A stretch of 64,000 nt of DNA from Corbicula japonica (GCA_038501625.1 JAZAYU010000013.1:2976001-3040000), one strand, 5' to 3'. Shown: positions 1-12,206, counted from the stretch's first letter. The notes: generated from the sequence alone by a model not told the origin. A program made the numbers and translations.

Positions 1-617
1 CTGGTTTTCATTCACTGTGATGGGGGTTAAGTGCGACGAGGTTGCATTATAGTCCGATATGTCATACTTGAGTTAAAAAGGAAATTCCATTCATGATTTT
101 GATAAAATATAACACATTTCTGCAAGATTGTTTTGTTTGGAGAAGGCGTAAAGATCTTATATATTCCCGAAAGATTATTATTCTTCCCACAGTGATACTT
201 ACTTTGACACTGCTTCACTTCAGCGAAGTATCAGGAATTAAGTTAGTGGGGTGAATAGAATTTTAATGATAATTTATTAATAGTGCATATTTGTCCAAGT
301 AATGTTAGTTTATGATTAATGCAATAGATCTAGCATTATGTTAATGCTGATACATTTGCATAAGGCATTCTTTATGCATACCGTTATTTTGGCATTTTGA
401 GGCGTGCGGATTTTGTTCGCTACAACTGATTCATATGAAAATATATACAGATAGTATTTTTTAAGTTTTGAGATTCTCTAAAATGAAATACTGTATGTCA
501 ATAATCTAAGCTGATAGAAAATTGAAAATTTTGCACTTTAAACTTGTGTATTCCTTGTGGAAAGTGATTACATTAGTATATTGTTTGGCGGTTAAAAAGT
601 GAATAAAATAATGCTTC
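1..617. other. No gene seen, AT-rich flank
   Basis: Short open frames here have no recognisable protein features, and I see no tandem or inverted structure. It is left unassigned. Confidence 0.4.
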
Positions 618-2240
618 GGCCTTAAAAAAATAGGTTTGTTTCTGGTAACCCGACCGACCGTCTCTTTAAGCGCCGACCGTAACATTTTTCAGCCCTCCCA
701 AAAAATTGTATGAAAAGCCGACCGGGTTTGCGACGACGAAAAATTATGTTATTGTCGGACACAATTTCCGGTGCAAAATAACAGCCAGCACCGTTTCATT
801 TTTTTGAAAATTTACTTTCACTTTCTTCTCCGGTGCTATTTTTAAATGTTAAACGCGTGATTTTTGTCCATGTATCACTATATGTAAACCCCGTTGCGTG
901 TGCTTTCTGGTCAAGGTTGCTATTTCCATAATTGAATTCTCCGAGGTAAACAATCATGGCTGTCAACGTTCGGCGAGCCGGTAAAAATATTCTTTTTGAT
1001 CCACCGACGACTTCATTGAAGAATTAACGAAGCAAATAGATTAAGATTTCTGTTCGATGTGCATACGTGATACGGCGTAAATGCAGAATCGTTGAATAAT
1101 CAAAATGCAGTAAAACCAGAGTGTTGCTCAACATGTCCGTGGACCGGTTATTGTTATATGCCATCTACAGGAGAACAGTGTGCAAAGATATAAATCATCC
1201 AGTGATTTATTGCGGCTGATAATTGACTTTTCAAGTGTCCTTCCTCCATCAATGCAAGTAACTGAACTTTGAAGAACAATTGAATTTGAAGCTCGAAGTC
1301 TTATATATAAACTGCACAAAGCGAGAGGGTCTATCTATAGGGGTTCCAATCCGGACTGATCGGTCGTTAGGTGCATGCGGTCTGTACACTTAATATACAG
1401 GTTCAAAGTAGTAACCACGAACAGTGTCAATAGAACTTTAGGATACGTGTAAATACAATTGAAGGATTTAAACAATTCGAGCATACATAGACCTGTTGTT
1501 TTGTGTTATTCATACTGGTGGTGGATTACATAACCTTGGGTTACCAGGGTTCGCCATTGTTGGCGGTCAAGACAAGAAGAAGAAGGAGAATGGCTTATTT
1601 TGTGAACTATTATGTACTGATATTTGTATCGTAAAATGAGTGAAAGATTCAGCACTGATCAAATTATTAACCCTGCTTTGGTGGTAGTGATAGAACTTTT
1701 ACCATCATTGACGGGATATATATATATTTGATTATGTGTTAATTGCAACAATATCACGAATGTAAAGCTAAAAAAGACTTAATACGATTTGAAAGTGAGG
1801 CACAGTGGTCGTAAGAAGTGGTAGGTATTAAGGTAAGTATATCCAACGTATTTTTTTTACAAAAATGGCCATGAACAAATCAACAATATCCATGCATTAA
1901 ACCACATTACGGCATTACACATCTAACTGTAATTAAAAGAATAATTATTAATATTACATGTTAAGCAAAACAATTCAACTTTAAGTTGAAACACTGGTTT
2001 ATTAATTTCAATGGAATTACAGTACAAAATGCAGTGAGTTTTTCCTTTTCTACATTTCAATATCTTAAAAGATACCTCGAAAAAAGATAGATACTAATTT
2101 AACAATTTTAATCTTTGATGTACTTACTTACACCCAAGATGGTACATACCTGGACTTTGGTTCCTTCCCCTTAAAAAAAGCCTACCTACCAAACATTGGT
2201 TTTTCAAGGATGTAACCAGAAACAAATCTATTTTTAGGCC
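618..2240. mobile_element. Putative DNA element with diverged inverted ends
   Basis: The left end at 618-649 (starting GGCCTTAAAAAAATAGG) reappears inverted and diverged at 2212-2240, sharing GGCC, an A-rich run and TTTGTTTCTGGT before small indels. The 1.6 kb between holds no credible coding frame. I see no clear target-site duplication, so the exact boundary is uncertain. It could be a non-autonomous cut-and-paste element, or two unrelated insertions of one short repeat in opposite orientation. Confidence 0.35.
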
Positions 2241-2884
2241 TTATTTTAATGCATTTCTTTTTAAAATAATGCTAAATCAAAACATTATCTAACAGTAATG
2301 TTAAAGCAAATATTGTAACAAATGCATAACTTTTAAAGTACAATCCATTTTCACGGTTATGATATAAACTGTCAAAATTGACGAATATAAGACTAGATAT
2401 CTAAAAAATGACCAGAGATTTTCACAAATTATTCAACATCATTTTTAGGTAACGATAGACGTTCAGGAGCTTTAATTGTAATGATGCAGTAATGGTAAAC
2501 CTTGTTCTTTCATTTTAGAACACATCCAAGAGAATAATATCACCATTATCGCAACTTATTGTATTCCTTAATATGCGAAATCAATTTTGTCTAGGGATCT
2601 GAAAGCGACAAAACTATGAATTGCAACTTCTACTAATGTTAGCCGTTCATGTAACAGTAATATTTCACCATGGCGAAGTAATGGTTTCCCTTCTAACTAA
2701 TATATTTAATAGCGAGGCCGAGCAAAATGATGGGAGGAATATGCTGATGTTTTGTCTGTTAAAAATACCTGTAACATATCATTGGCATATTTTACGCCGA
2801 TCAATTAAGTAGCAAAATGACCCAAGAACATTTTCAAGGCGGTATCAACAATAATCAACTCTCTGGTATTTGTTGTATTAAAAT

Positions 2885-3145
2885 ATTTTTATGAGGTTAT
2901 GAGTGTGAGGTTGGTGCACCCTTGAACCTGGTTTAAACGCCCATTGGTAAATTGTTTTGCCACTGACCGTTCCGATGCGGTAACCCCTTAGGTTCCCATT
3001 TTTGTTAATTGTTTGTGGTGTCTGTTTTGAAATTTTTCATTTTATAAACCATGCTCAGTCTCTTCCTCTCTACTTGGATGTGTGGGGAGGCTGTGTCTTC
3101 TGAATGTGGGCATACCTGATAAGCGTGTTTTACTTTTTGTTATAA
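2885..3145 (+). mobile_element. Penelope-like element 3' tail fragment
   Basis: The segment carries the tail seen after the RT of the fuller element at 15665-18984: GTGAGGTTGGTGCACCCT, then GAACCTGGTTTAAAC, TTGCCACTGACCGTTCC and a terminal block ending near ACCTGATAAGCG. No RT sequence precedes it. The matching fragment in copy B is at 35370-35625. Confidence 0.6.
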
Positions 3146-3763
3146 TATAACCTACTTTTTTGAGCCACTGAAATGTGATGAGAAACATAACTAAAAAAAT
3201 AACTTTCTCGGCTACCAAAACATTGTGTCAGTAACAACCATAACTTTCTTACTTCTCTTAGATAAATAAAACTAAATTGCACAAAAAAAACCTTCACAAT
3301 TGCTTCCATCTGACAAATTCAAAAATAACATAGACCATCTCTGTTATAATATATTTTCTTGTTATAACTTGTTAAAAACAACCTCGCTCACTTGTCAGTC
3401 TTGGTATTGAAATCCTAGACAGCGCGAAGCATTCCTCTTACAATAACAGCTTAATTATAAATAACAAAACAGTATAATGTTTATAGACCGTATAACTTAT
3501 TTTTAAATTTGATACGACGCGCGCTCACATATTCATCATTATTTATTGCCTGCACATGCAAAATGACAAAAATCTGTGACATGAGTGGCAACACTGTTTT
3601 GGTGCTTACAGAGAATTGATCTTAATATCTTTCACTTAGAAGTGTTTAGGGTTGAAGTTGATTGCCTTAAAAATATTATATAGGGCCTTAATTTAAACAA
3701 CATGTTGCAAAACAGTGCAGACAAACAGGTTGATATCGTTTATTAAGTTTTGAAGAAATATTC

Positions 3764-3843
3764 ATGATGGTGATGCTGAGGATGACGATGATGATGATGC
3801 TGATGATGACGACGACGATGATGATAATGATGATGATGATGAC
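3764..3843. repeat. GAT/GAC microsatellite
   Basis: An impure trinucleotide array of GAT with GAC, GCT and GGT units. Its counterpart at 44142-44199 in copy B is shorter and purer, so the array changed length after duplication. His- or Ile-rich open frames across it are artefacts. Confidence 0.9.
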
Positions 3844-4985
3844 CAGCTTTACTGACATGAACTTGTGTGTTCGCAAAATGACTGTGCCACGGAATGGCCT
3901 TTAAGCTGGTAATAGGTCTCTTCAATAAAATATCAGCTGGTTATGTTGATTGCTATTGCTTTATTCCCTGACTATTGAAAGGCTTTATTTATATGGTTTC
4001 TAAGTAACAAATCTCTGCCGAGATTAATATTCGTATGTTTTTGTATTGAACTAATGAGACCTGCTTGTGTCCGCTCAGTCAAATCAAACAAGCTACAAAA
4101 AGTCGCTGTAAAGAGCGTCACTGCCATTACAGGTTTTACCCCCATTAGTTGCCAGAAATAAGCCGGTGTGAGTACAACGTTTAAATGAAGGAATGGCGTT
4201 CAGTGCAATTAATTTTTAAATGTTCGTGGTTTATCAAATGTAAGATTCAACATTTCACAGACATCCAAGAGATTCGTTTATTCAATTTACATAGATATTC
4301 GCAATATCTGTCTCAGGGAAGGTATTTATATGTAAATATTTTCTCGTTTTGCGAATTCCACATTGATTGCTGCGATTTGTTCATTAAAAGTATTCCCGTT
4401 GGTGGGAAAATGACACATTTGTTTCCGTAAGCACAATATATTTGCAAACAGTGCTAAATAAGGTTGTCTCAAAATCCAAAATTAGCATAATAAATCCAAA
4501 TGAAACAATGTTAGCGTATTTCATTTCCACTTTTTATGCACGCTGTTCGCCGCTCAAGATTTTTATAAGCCTTAAAACAGAACAAGGTGGACGAACATTA
4601 TATACAAGTTTTATCATGACGTCGTAGTATTATGTAGACAATATTTGTCAAATTTAGTGTTATATTCAAAATAAAGGCCGACCTCCTAAGCTGATAAGTC
4701 AAGTGTTCGTATATATAATATCGAAAGAAAATATCAATCTAAATACATGTTCATTTTAAAGCAACATTCCTTTATATTTATATTTTTTATTTAAAATAAT
4801 TTTCCTTAAAGTTTCCCGAGGAATTTGCTGCGACACATGCAATAAATTTCAATGAAAACGTTGATGAGCATGTTAGGAGGACGATGTTAACTGAAGAAAA
4901 AGATGACCTGATACTCTGACAACACTGACAACAAGCAATTCATAAAAGTCATAATCAGGCTTTTTATTTTCATTTTAACCAAGGG

Positions 4986-5390
4986 GGAAAAGCGTTTGTA
5001 ATAGATGAAAAGGGAACTTTGAAAGCCGACGAACTCGACAAATATGAGAATATTGCAAGCTCGGTTTGATTGAGCCTGTTCATGGGCAGTAATGGAAATG
5101 CATATTACTGCCCACGCCGCTAAGCTCCGGGTTGCGCACAACTCAATATTTATAACAATCAACTGTACAGTTTTGATCCATCCCAAGCGATGGTATGCAT
5201 ATGAAGGTGAACAAGGAACCACCAATGCGTTATTTTCAGATTAATACCATTCCATGTTCAGCGGCGTATGGTCCCCAGATAAAGTAATGGGTTTGCCCTA
5301 AACGAGAAAACAGTGGGCGGAACTAAACAGAATAGACTTTTGACTGGGGATCTGAGAATATAAACCCTGCATATCACAGACAACGCCAAA
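4986..5390 (+). repeat. About 400-bp dispersed repeat, full copy
   Basis: This copy runs from AAGGGAACTTTGAAAGCC, through an imperfect inverted pair around GGCTCGGTTTGATTGAGCC, to GGGGATCTGAGAATATAAACC. Other copies lie at 8160-8480 (-), 13895-14055 (+, partial), 23085-23290 (+), 31243-31310 (-, partial), 32410-32570 (+, partial), 38800-38872 (+, partial), 45385-45740 (+), 50850-51150 (-) and three within 58260-59470 (-). It has no coding capacity, and the family is not one I can name. Confidence 0.7.
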
Positions 5391-5429
5391 GGCAAAATTT
5401 AAAAAACAGGAAGTTTTTGAATCGATTTA

Positions 5430-6480
5430 TGAAGAGAGCCTTGATCTTGTTATTTGTCGAATTTTAGAAAAATTTTGCTCAATACGTGTTTTTAAAGGCG
5501 TCCTGTTTGTCCAATATACTGAATCCTACAGTTATGAGAAAGTTTAAATGTTTAACAACATTATCAGTTTATCAACATGTATCACAATAATTGTTAACAG
5601 AAAAAGTTCTTCCTTAATCCGTGGATTTAATAGCAGATAAATTAATTTCATAAATTGTCAATTTTAGAAAGCTACATGCTTCCGGATTTATATTTCACAC
5701 TTTGTTGCCTTAGGTTGTTCAAATGCTTAAGATTTCAGTGAACGTAATATTTGCATGACAGAAAAACTTTTAAAACAGAATAGTTGGTTTCACAAATTAT
5801 GGAGAAACAAATACAGGTGCAGTTTAAATCACTGCAGCATCAGGGTACTGTTTAATGGGGGGATTAGATTTATAAACTAAAGAAAATTAAAGGCAATATC
5901 ACGTTATTTGTAAAAACCATCTGCAAATCGTCAATGTACCTCGAGGTATTGTTAAAGGCTCTAATAATGTCATCTTGGTTTTTTTGAAGGAGATATAATA
6001 AAGTCCATTAACAGCATTATAGAAACAGATCAGCAACAAGCGGTGCACAATTAGGTATGCCTATTTCTTGATTATAACTAAACGTACCAAATGTTACATA
6101 AATGAATGGAATTGTACAGTATGGAAAAATCATCAGGTGACAAAGAGAGCGCTTAAAAATGATTTGATTTAAGCTTCTGTCATTAAACTTTTCAAATGGT
6201 CCAAAATATGGTTTGCCAACGATTTCAAAAACCTTTTTCGAAATACCTAATTACATGTTGTTGTTTTTTTCTGGCTGTAAGACAATCGATATTTTAGTAG
6301 TTGTGCAAGATCTGGAAAAAAAAATAAATGCATACCAAATATTGATATTAGGTTTATATTACTACGCTAACTGACTTATACTTTTGTGTTTATCTCGTTT
6401 GCTCGAAAAGTAAAGAATAATTCGTTTTAATGATTGCTTCCATTAGTGAGTTTAAACGGCGTGAAGTTATCGCGAATAGA
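5430..6480. mobile_element. Scrambled Penelope-like fragments, copy A
   Basis: Three pieces abut. About 5430-5660 reads on the minus strand as the GIY-YIG entry (YIGQTGR-like, degenerate). About 5665-5925 reads on the plus strand as the C-terminal part of the RT (ISQ, TEKLLKQ, KFRCSL-like, mutated). About 5930-6480 reads on the minus strand as RT core around the DD box. All frames are broken. The same arrangement recurs at 45800-46990 and 32740-33700. Confidence 0.55.
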
Positions 6481-6599
6481 AAACCTTCAGAAATTGAAGA
6501 CCACTGACCCCAAAACAACACTGGAATATTATAAATGTAATACCTAAACAAACCAAACCATGTGCCTCACTTGCCGATTGTTTTTCTTTTTAAAAAGAA

Positions 6600-7670
6600 C
6601 TTTTTAATAAATAGAAAAACTTACGACGAAGATTGAAACATACACGAAGAAAACGACGGTAGAACTGTCAAAGAAGAAACATATGAAGAAATTAATGGTC
6701 CGATTACCGAATCTGAAATTTTAGCAGCTGTTAATTGTCTTTAAAATAATATGTCACCTGGAACTGATAATATTTTAAACGAGCACATAAAAAGTTCATT
6801 AAACGTTATGATGCTGACCTATTTAAAACTGTAAAAAGTTATCATCCAATTAAGTTGGACAACTGAGTCAACTAAATCAAAGGCAATCCGAAAGAACCAG
6901 AAAACTATCGTCCTATATCTCTCATCAGCTGCTTCGTAAACTTTTTAAAGTATTTGAAAAAATAGATTGAATAAATACGCTGATAGTAGAAATCTTATAC
7001 ACGAAACGCAAGGTGGTTTCCGAAATAAATTCAACAATTGACTATAGCTTTATCGTGAATAGTCTTATTGACATCGTACAATCTAATAAGAAAAAGTTAT
7101 ATTGTTGTTTTGTTGATCTTGAACAGGCATTCGATTATGTCTAAAGAATTGTTCTGTGGAAAAAACTTAAATCCGAAAATGCAACACGCAAGTGTTTAAA
7201 TGTAATTAAAAGTTTTTACAGTAACATTAAGTCAAATGATATTGCCTCTACCTGGGAGCGAACCCGCACCGTCACGGCAACAGAGTCTAGCCCTGCACAG
7301 AGTTACCACATCAGAAGGATCTTCTCCATATGTTGATTGCCTTGTCGGTGTAAAACAAGGCAAAATTCTTACGCCTTCCTTATTGTCCGTATTTCTTAGT
7401 CAAAATAATGTCAACAGTGTTTCCAGGGATGTTTTAATTGACACCGTTATTAAATTATTCATTTTGTTATATGCAGATAACGCCCCCATTTTTTCAGTGA
7501 AAACGACACAGACCTTCAAAATGCTCTGGTCAACAGTGGAAATTAAAAATAAATACAGATAAGACCAAAATGGTGATATTTAGTAGGCGCCGTTTTACAT
7601 GCGACAAAATCTTTGAAATAGGAAACGCAACGGTAGAAATCATTCATGAATATAAATAACTTTATTCTAT
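6600..7670 (+). pseudogene. CR1/jockey-like LINE reverse transcriptase remnant
   Basis: Frame-shifted + strand translation gives a non-LTR RT: a palm start like NYRPISLISC near 6900, a GFR motif near 7015, FVDLEQAFDYV near 7110-7140 (box A), GVKQG near 7350 (box B), and YADNAPIFS near 7470, where an active enzyme has YADD. It ends with KINTDKTKM and FTCDKIFEIGNATVEII. Several stops and indels break it. No endonuclease domain is attached. The clade is tentative. The copy-B homologue is at 47080-48935. Confidence 0.75.
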
Positions 7671-7689
7671 TAAGTAGCCACCAATTCTA

Positions 7690-8075
7690 TTAATTCTTAT
7701 GTTTGATATGTTGGTGTGTTTTTGAATGCAATATTGTTGAGCTGATTGGTGGTTTGGAGTTATTTCACCAAGACAACTTGTACTTGTGTGTTCATATGAA
7801 AAGGTGAAATATGCATATCAGGAATCTGTTGGGCAAGTATTCGGTTGGTTCCCCCTAGAACCTGGTTTAAACCCCCAGTGACAAATTTTTAGCCACTGAA
7901 CGATCTAAGGCGGTAAGCCCTTGGGTTCTCACTTTTGTTAATTGCTAGTGGCGTCTATTTGAAACTGATTATTGTAATGCAATGCTTTCTTCTCCTCTCT
8001 ACGTTTTCGCTTTGTTTTGAGGATGTGTCTATTGGATTTGGCCATTCCTGATATGCATATTTCACTTTTTTGCCT
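7690..8075 (+). mobile_element. Penelope-like 3' tail with inverted ends
   Basis: The tail block (TTGTTGAGCTGATTGGTGG, GAACCTGGTTTAAACCCCC, GCCACTGAACG, GGGTTCTCAC) is present. Unlike the copy at 18725, a 27-bp motif containing GGTGAAATATGCATATCAGG sits upstream at 7799-7825, and its inverse closes the tail at 8043-8071, giving a 273-bp unit with terminal inverted repeats. The copy-B counterpart at 50483-50755 has the same ends. Confidence 0.65.
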
Positions 8076-8159
8076 CTGTCTCTCAGAAAGCGGCAGTTTT
8101 TACAAAACGAACAGCATAATGCAGAAAAAAGGCAATAAAGCAATGGTCACTTTTCTCGT

Positions 8160-8480
8160 TCAATGTTTTCTCGTTAAGGTCAAACCCATTCTTTTATCTG
8201 GGGGCCATACGCCGCTGAACATGGAATAGTATTAATCTGAAAATATCGCATCGAAGGTTCCATGTCTATTGTCATAGACATACTATCGTTTGGAATGGAT
8301 CCAAATTTTACTGTTTATTGGTGTTGAGTTGCCCTCAACCCGGCGTTATGCAGCGTGTGCAATAATATCCATTTCCATTAATGCCCATGAACAGACCCAA
8401 TCAAAGGGAGCCTGAAATATTTTCATATTTTCGTGTTCTGTGGCTTTCAAAGTTCCATTTCTGAAGCATTTATAATGATT
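8160..8480 (-). repeat. About 400-bp dispersed repeat, minus copy
   Basis: This is the reverse complement of the 4986-5390 family, recognisable by the GGGCCATACGCCGCTGAACA block, CAACCCGGCG, and CATGAACAGACCCAATCAAA. It sits between a Penelope-like tail and a LINE C-terminal remnant, as in copy B. Confidence 0.65.
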
Positions 8481-8509
8481 AACATCCAAATAATCTTGCC
8501 CAACCATTT

Positions 8510-8660
8510 ATGCCTTTTCTTACCAGAAATCACCATTTGCCTATAGAAGCATGGAGATGGAGAAATATGCCTTCAAACGAACGTAAAGGCCCAATTTGTA
8601 TCGATATATGCGACGTGTATCACTATATGCTTATGTGTCCGATTTTAAAAGACAATCGAA
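8510..8660 (+). pseudogene. LINE C-terminal cysteine/histidine knuckle remnant
   Basis: The + frame reads RNHHLPIEAWRWRNMPSNER, then a C..C..YHYMLMCP pattern and LKDNR. This matches the zinc-knuckle-like C-terminus that follows the RT in many CR1/jockey-type LINEs. It is probably the end of the same LINE family as 6600-7670. After LKDNR the copy-B version continues with further LINE tail (KPSMLKFMELI), which copy A lacks. Confidence 0.6.
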
Positions 8661-8955
8661 CTAGAAGTTACGGACAACCGAATTTGGTACTGACCTTTAT
8701 TATTACATCAGTTTACGACCGTATAACAATTAATGATTGGACTCATTACCTTAATTTGCAACTTTTCAAAACAGACCTGCGAAACTGTGATTTACACAAT
8801 AGGCCGGGGTACCAAATCAAAAAAGTGGTAATTTCAATTAGTAGTTGAAGATTATTGTACCGTTCTGTAAATAGTGCTGTGATTGGCATGTTTCAGCAAT
8901 GAAAAGATTTGCTACTGCCTATTTCATAGGATGACAAGTCACAATTTAATGCTTA

Positions 8956-9485
8956 ATCAGGATTGATGACTGGGAAAGGTAATTGTTGAGTAAACATATG
9001 TAAGACTAAGGAGTCGAGTAGACAATTATTAGATAATTGTCTGTTAAATCGTTGTTTAAAGAACTGCAACTTTTTATGATGTAATTTTTAACATAATTGG
9101 TCGCATTTATATATAATTAATTAATTATATAATACATCATTTATCAGTTAATTGTGTCTGAACCTCTCACTTAATGAAAAAGGATGGAAATATGGGTTAA
9201 TTCCATACTCATACAGGAGCTGTATTTTAATTACGAAAACGTATATCGATATAAGTAAATAAATTAAAAGAGTTGGATTACATTTCTCTTTCTTTTCATG
9301 ATTACGAATCTATCAAAGATGTCAATTCATACATTAAGGTAAGACTTAGAAACGCGATATACCATACTAATAAGTACATCACTAGTCAAATTCGGCGATA
9401 AAAGTAAAATCCTCTGTAAGCCGGAATCCTCTTTAAACCGGATTTTTTTTCAGTCCCGAAGGTCACCGGTTTAGGGAGTTTTTAC
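8956..9485. other. Copy-A-specific stretch upstream of gene A
   Basis: Copy B has only about 40 bp here. The stretch contains a perfect 22-bp palindrome at 9110-9131 (TATATAATTAA and its complement). It also holds a short pair of inverted CCGG-containing arms at about 9395-9485, whose right end (CACCGGTTTAGGGAGTTTTT) looks like the end of a mariner-type MITE. No gene is seen. Confidence 0.4.
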
Positions 9486-9616
9486 TGTAATTGTAATATA
9501 GTATGATTCTCTAACGCTAACGATCATTACTTAGTAGAAAGGAAAGTTAATTAGATTTCGCTTATACGTAAATTGTTGATTGGCAAACACACCTGTCTCG
9601 CTGCGTTTTCTGATTG

Positions 9617-9626
9617 GATAAAAAGG
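9617..9626 (+). promoter_or_regulatory. TATA-like motif upstream of gene A
   Basis: GATAAAAAGG lies about 150 bp before the start codon, inside a block of about 290 bp conserved with copy B (9487-9777 with 51893-52188). In copy B the same position reads TATAAAGG. A 5' UTR of roughly 120-130 nt would follow. No transcript evidence is available. Confidence 0.3.
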
Positions 9627-9777
9627 AAATATTGATTAGATATAATATTGAATGAAACTTCATCATAAGGAATCATAAAAAAGATGTTTAATGAGATATA
9701 AGCTTCACTCGGAATCAAATACAACTTCTAGTAGGTGAACCTGAAATGTAATTATTCTTGAACAGTTTCACATAAAC

Positions 9778-10686
9778 ATGGTTCTGAGTATTTATCTCAT
9801 CTTGTGCATGCATTTTGTCGGCAGTTTAGTTGCAACAGTCGACATTCCGGACATCATAAACGATTATTGTCCATATACTGAATTTTGCGACAGGAAGCCT
9901 CGGACGATTGATAGCAGTGAAGAAAAATCGTGTTGTGTATCTTGTGCCTGCGACCCCGAATGTGGATTACGACAGGACTGTTGCTTCGATGAGCTTGACA
10001 GTTATAAACTGTTTGAAAGTGGTGCTGTAGGTTGTTACAGTACTGTTCTGGGTTCAACGTCTATGCGCACAGACAAATATTATATGATAAATTCGTGTAA
10101 TTTTGAAGGCATAATAGGAAAGGGAAAAGACCGCGCAGAGCAAATAGCAGATAACAGTTGCATGTATAATGAAAATGGGCACATGTTCTTCCAGCCTGTC
10201 TCTTCGACGGGATCAGGCTGGATTTATGTCAATTCAAAATGTGCCAAATGCAATGGGGAGTTTAATCATAAAGCCTGGGACTATTTTTCAAGCGGTTCTC
10301 TATTGATAGGAAATGCGGAAACTGGCAAAACTGATTCTGAATTAAAGTATTTTAGTCCTCCATTTGGTGAAGATTGGTCAAAGCATCTATGCCTTACTAA
10401 TATCAATGATTTCATTACAAATTGTTCAGAATCGAGCCGGTGGTATTCTTTATGCAACAACTTGTACGCTCCATTTCGTACTGACAAATCGGAGCTTTGG
10501 TTCAGAAATGTTTTTTGTGCAGTTTGCATGGGTTTACCTATAATGGAAAATTGCAAACCGGAAAAGAGCACGGATTTAAATAGCTTTTCTAGCTTAACAC
10601 TTCTTTTTAACACTTCCGTCATCGAGATGTCAAGATCAGCAAATAAACCAGAAGACTGCTCATACAGAACGTTATCTCATCAACAG
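9778..10686 (+). CDS. Gene A exon 1: secreted cysteine-rich receptor-like ectodomain
   Basis: Exon 1 encodes 303 residues. Residues 1 to about 18 form a signal peptide (MVLSIYLILCMHFVGSLVA). A somatomedin-B-like module follows: cysteines at 30, 36, 51, 52, 55, 57, 61, 67, 68 and 85 include CCVSCACDPEC and DCCFDE, the C-x-C-D..C....CC-x-D pattern of that fold. Residues 100-300 hold more paired cysteines in repeated NxxCAxCN-type motifs (SKCAKCNGE, NVFCAVCMG) and N-glycosylation sequons. The exon ends CAACAG before GTATGA, phase 0. The start is the first ATG, gives a clean signal peptide, and is conserved in gene B. This layout is known from large mollusc family-B/adhesion-like receptors. The ligand is unknown. 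Confidence 0.85.
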
Positions 10687-11559
10687 GTATGATACTCTTT
10701 TTAAAAAAAGTCCTAAGCAAGATGCCTTTAAAAACATCTTTATTTTTAACAGACAAAGATGTTTGGTTGCTTATTTTTACCATGGGTTCAGGATCATAAA
10801 ACTAAGTCAGATGCTTAAGGTTTGAGATTTGATACTGGTCTCCAATCTTAGTTTAATGGTCTTTTGCCCGTGTTCTTTAAGGGGTTGGAAGCCTTTGAGC
10901 AAAAGTTGGGCAGGTCACTAGAATAAAGAATCATCACTATGTTTTTAAATATTTTATTTTACTACATTTGGAAAGGATTTTAAGTTATTCCTTGTTTTCT
11001 CATTATTTTAAGGGTATAATTATGTGATTTTGTTACACATGAACATCATCAACGCAATCATTAAAATTTGTGTTTGTAAAGGTTAGCTAGTGTAAACAGA
11101 TTTGTTTAATTATATTGAATGTATTCCTCACTGTGCATGTTGAATTGTTCCAAACACTAGATATGCTTCTGCATGTATGAATTGTATTATTTATGTATTG
11201 TTTATTATATTTATAATAAATAAATATTCTTTGGCTTTAATAATATTAAGGTATTAAAGGTTTTGCATTCACATTTTTGTTTGAACGCACAAAATTCAGG
11301 TTCAGATTAAAACTGAGATGGTCATTTTAATTTTAAATGTCCATTACTATGCAGTCATAAAAAATCATTGAACACATTGGGGTCTGTTACATTATTTTAT
11401 CTATCTAAAATAGAATCAGTTATTCATTGGTCAGTCTGAGTTTGCTGAAAACAGTCTTTATTTCATTTTTACTTAAATGATGAGTAAGTAGAACTTTTCG
11501 ATTTGGGGAAAGTTGTTTTGCTACTTTTCCGTTACTTTATATTTTCTTTCCCTCTTCAG
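10687..11559 (+). other. Gene A intron 1
   Basis: An 873-bp intron with donor GTATGA and acceptor TTTCCCTCTTCAG. Most of it aligns with the 853-bp intron 1 of gene B. I see no gene or mobile element in it. Confidence 0.7.
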
Positions 11560-12147
11560 AGCATCTGCCTCCGTGTTTTGTGCCCAGAGGGAATGGCGAA
11601 TACCCCAGCGGGTTGCATGTACTATGTACTACTGTGGAATGTCTACAATTACGTTGTTCAGATACGACTTATCCCTGCCAAAGAAAATAACCTGACCATT
11701 GAAACAATTCAGCATCTTAATGATTCCGAACGTCTATACCCATTATCTTGGTTGAAAGCGCCATGTGCTTCTGACCCTCCATATACGACAGTAGTTTACT
11801 ATGAAATAAACGAAAATCTTGGTGACAATATAAAATCTGTCATAGTGCAGCTTTTTGGAAACAGAAGATGGGCTAATCTGAAAAAAGTTGTTTCAGAATT
11901 GCATCAATGTATAGACCAACAATGGATAATTATGATTAACACTGAAAAGCATGTATTCAATGCTTCATTTGATAAATACAGCGGATACATACAAGACGGT
12001 ATTCAAAAGCTTCAAAAAGTATCATACACCAACATTACCGAGGAAGAAGAAATGGCAAGACCGAAAAAGTACGAGATGATTACCAACACGTATCCAAAAA
12101 TATATTCCACGTTAAACAAAATAGGAAAATTATTCTTTTGCCCGCAG
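11560..12147 (+). CDS. Gene A exon 2: ectodomain middle part
   Basis: Exon 2 encodes 196 residues, from SICLRVLCPEG to KLFFCPQ, phase 0 at both ends. The acceptor CCCTCTTCAG and donor CAG/GTAAGT are strong. It has few cysteines (CLRVLCPEG, GC, APC, QC, FC) and mixed polar sequence with probable beta/alpha content. Sequons include NLT and NIT. I recognise no named domain. By position it would be the membrane-proximal part of the ectodomain, where adhesion-type receptors carry a GAIN-like fold, but I see no GPS autoproteolysis motif. Exon length is identical in gene B (588 bp), with 26 residue differences by eye. Confidence 0.8.
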
Positions 12148-12206
12148 GTAAGTCAAGCTTTAAATAAGTGACTGTACAAGACACATTCTGGAACACCAAA
12201 TCATAT

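Noticed and set aside
3688..3925. Ile/Val-rich and His-rich frames on the minus strand
   Set aside because: They are translations of the GAT/GAC microsatellite. The copy-B version has a different length and sequence.
4185..4430. 81-residue open frame, partly conserved at 44561-44797
   Set aside because: The conservation is explained by the segmental duplication of all sequence here. The start and end differ between copies, the translation shows no domain, and the diverged copy at 60640 does not keep the frame.
10281..10622. 113-residue minus-strand frame inside exon 1, with a 107-residue counterpart at 52710-53033
   Set aside because: It is the antisense shadow of a well-supported exon and is conserved only because the exon is.
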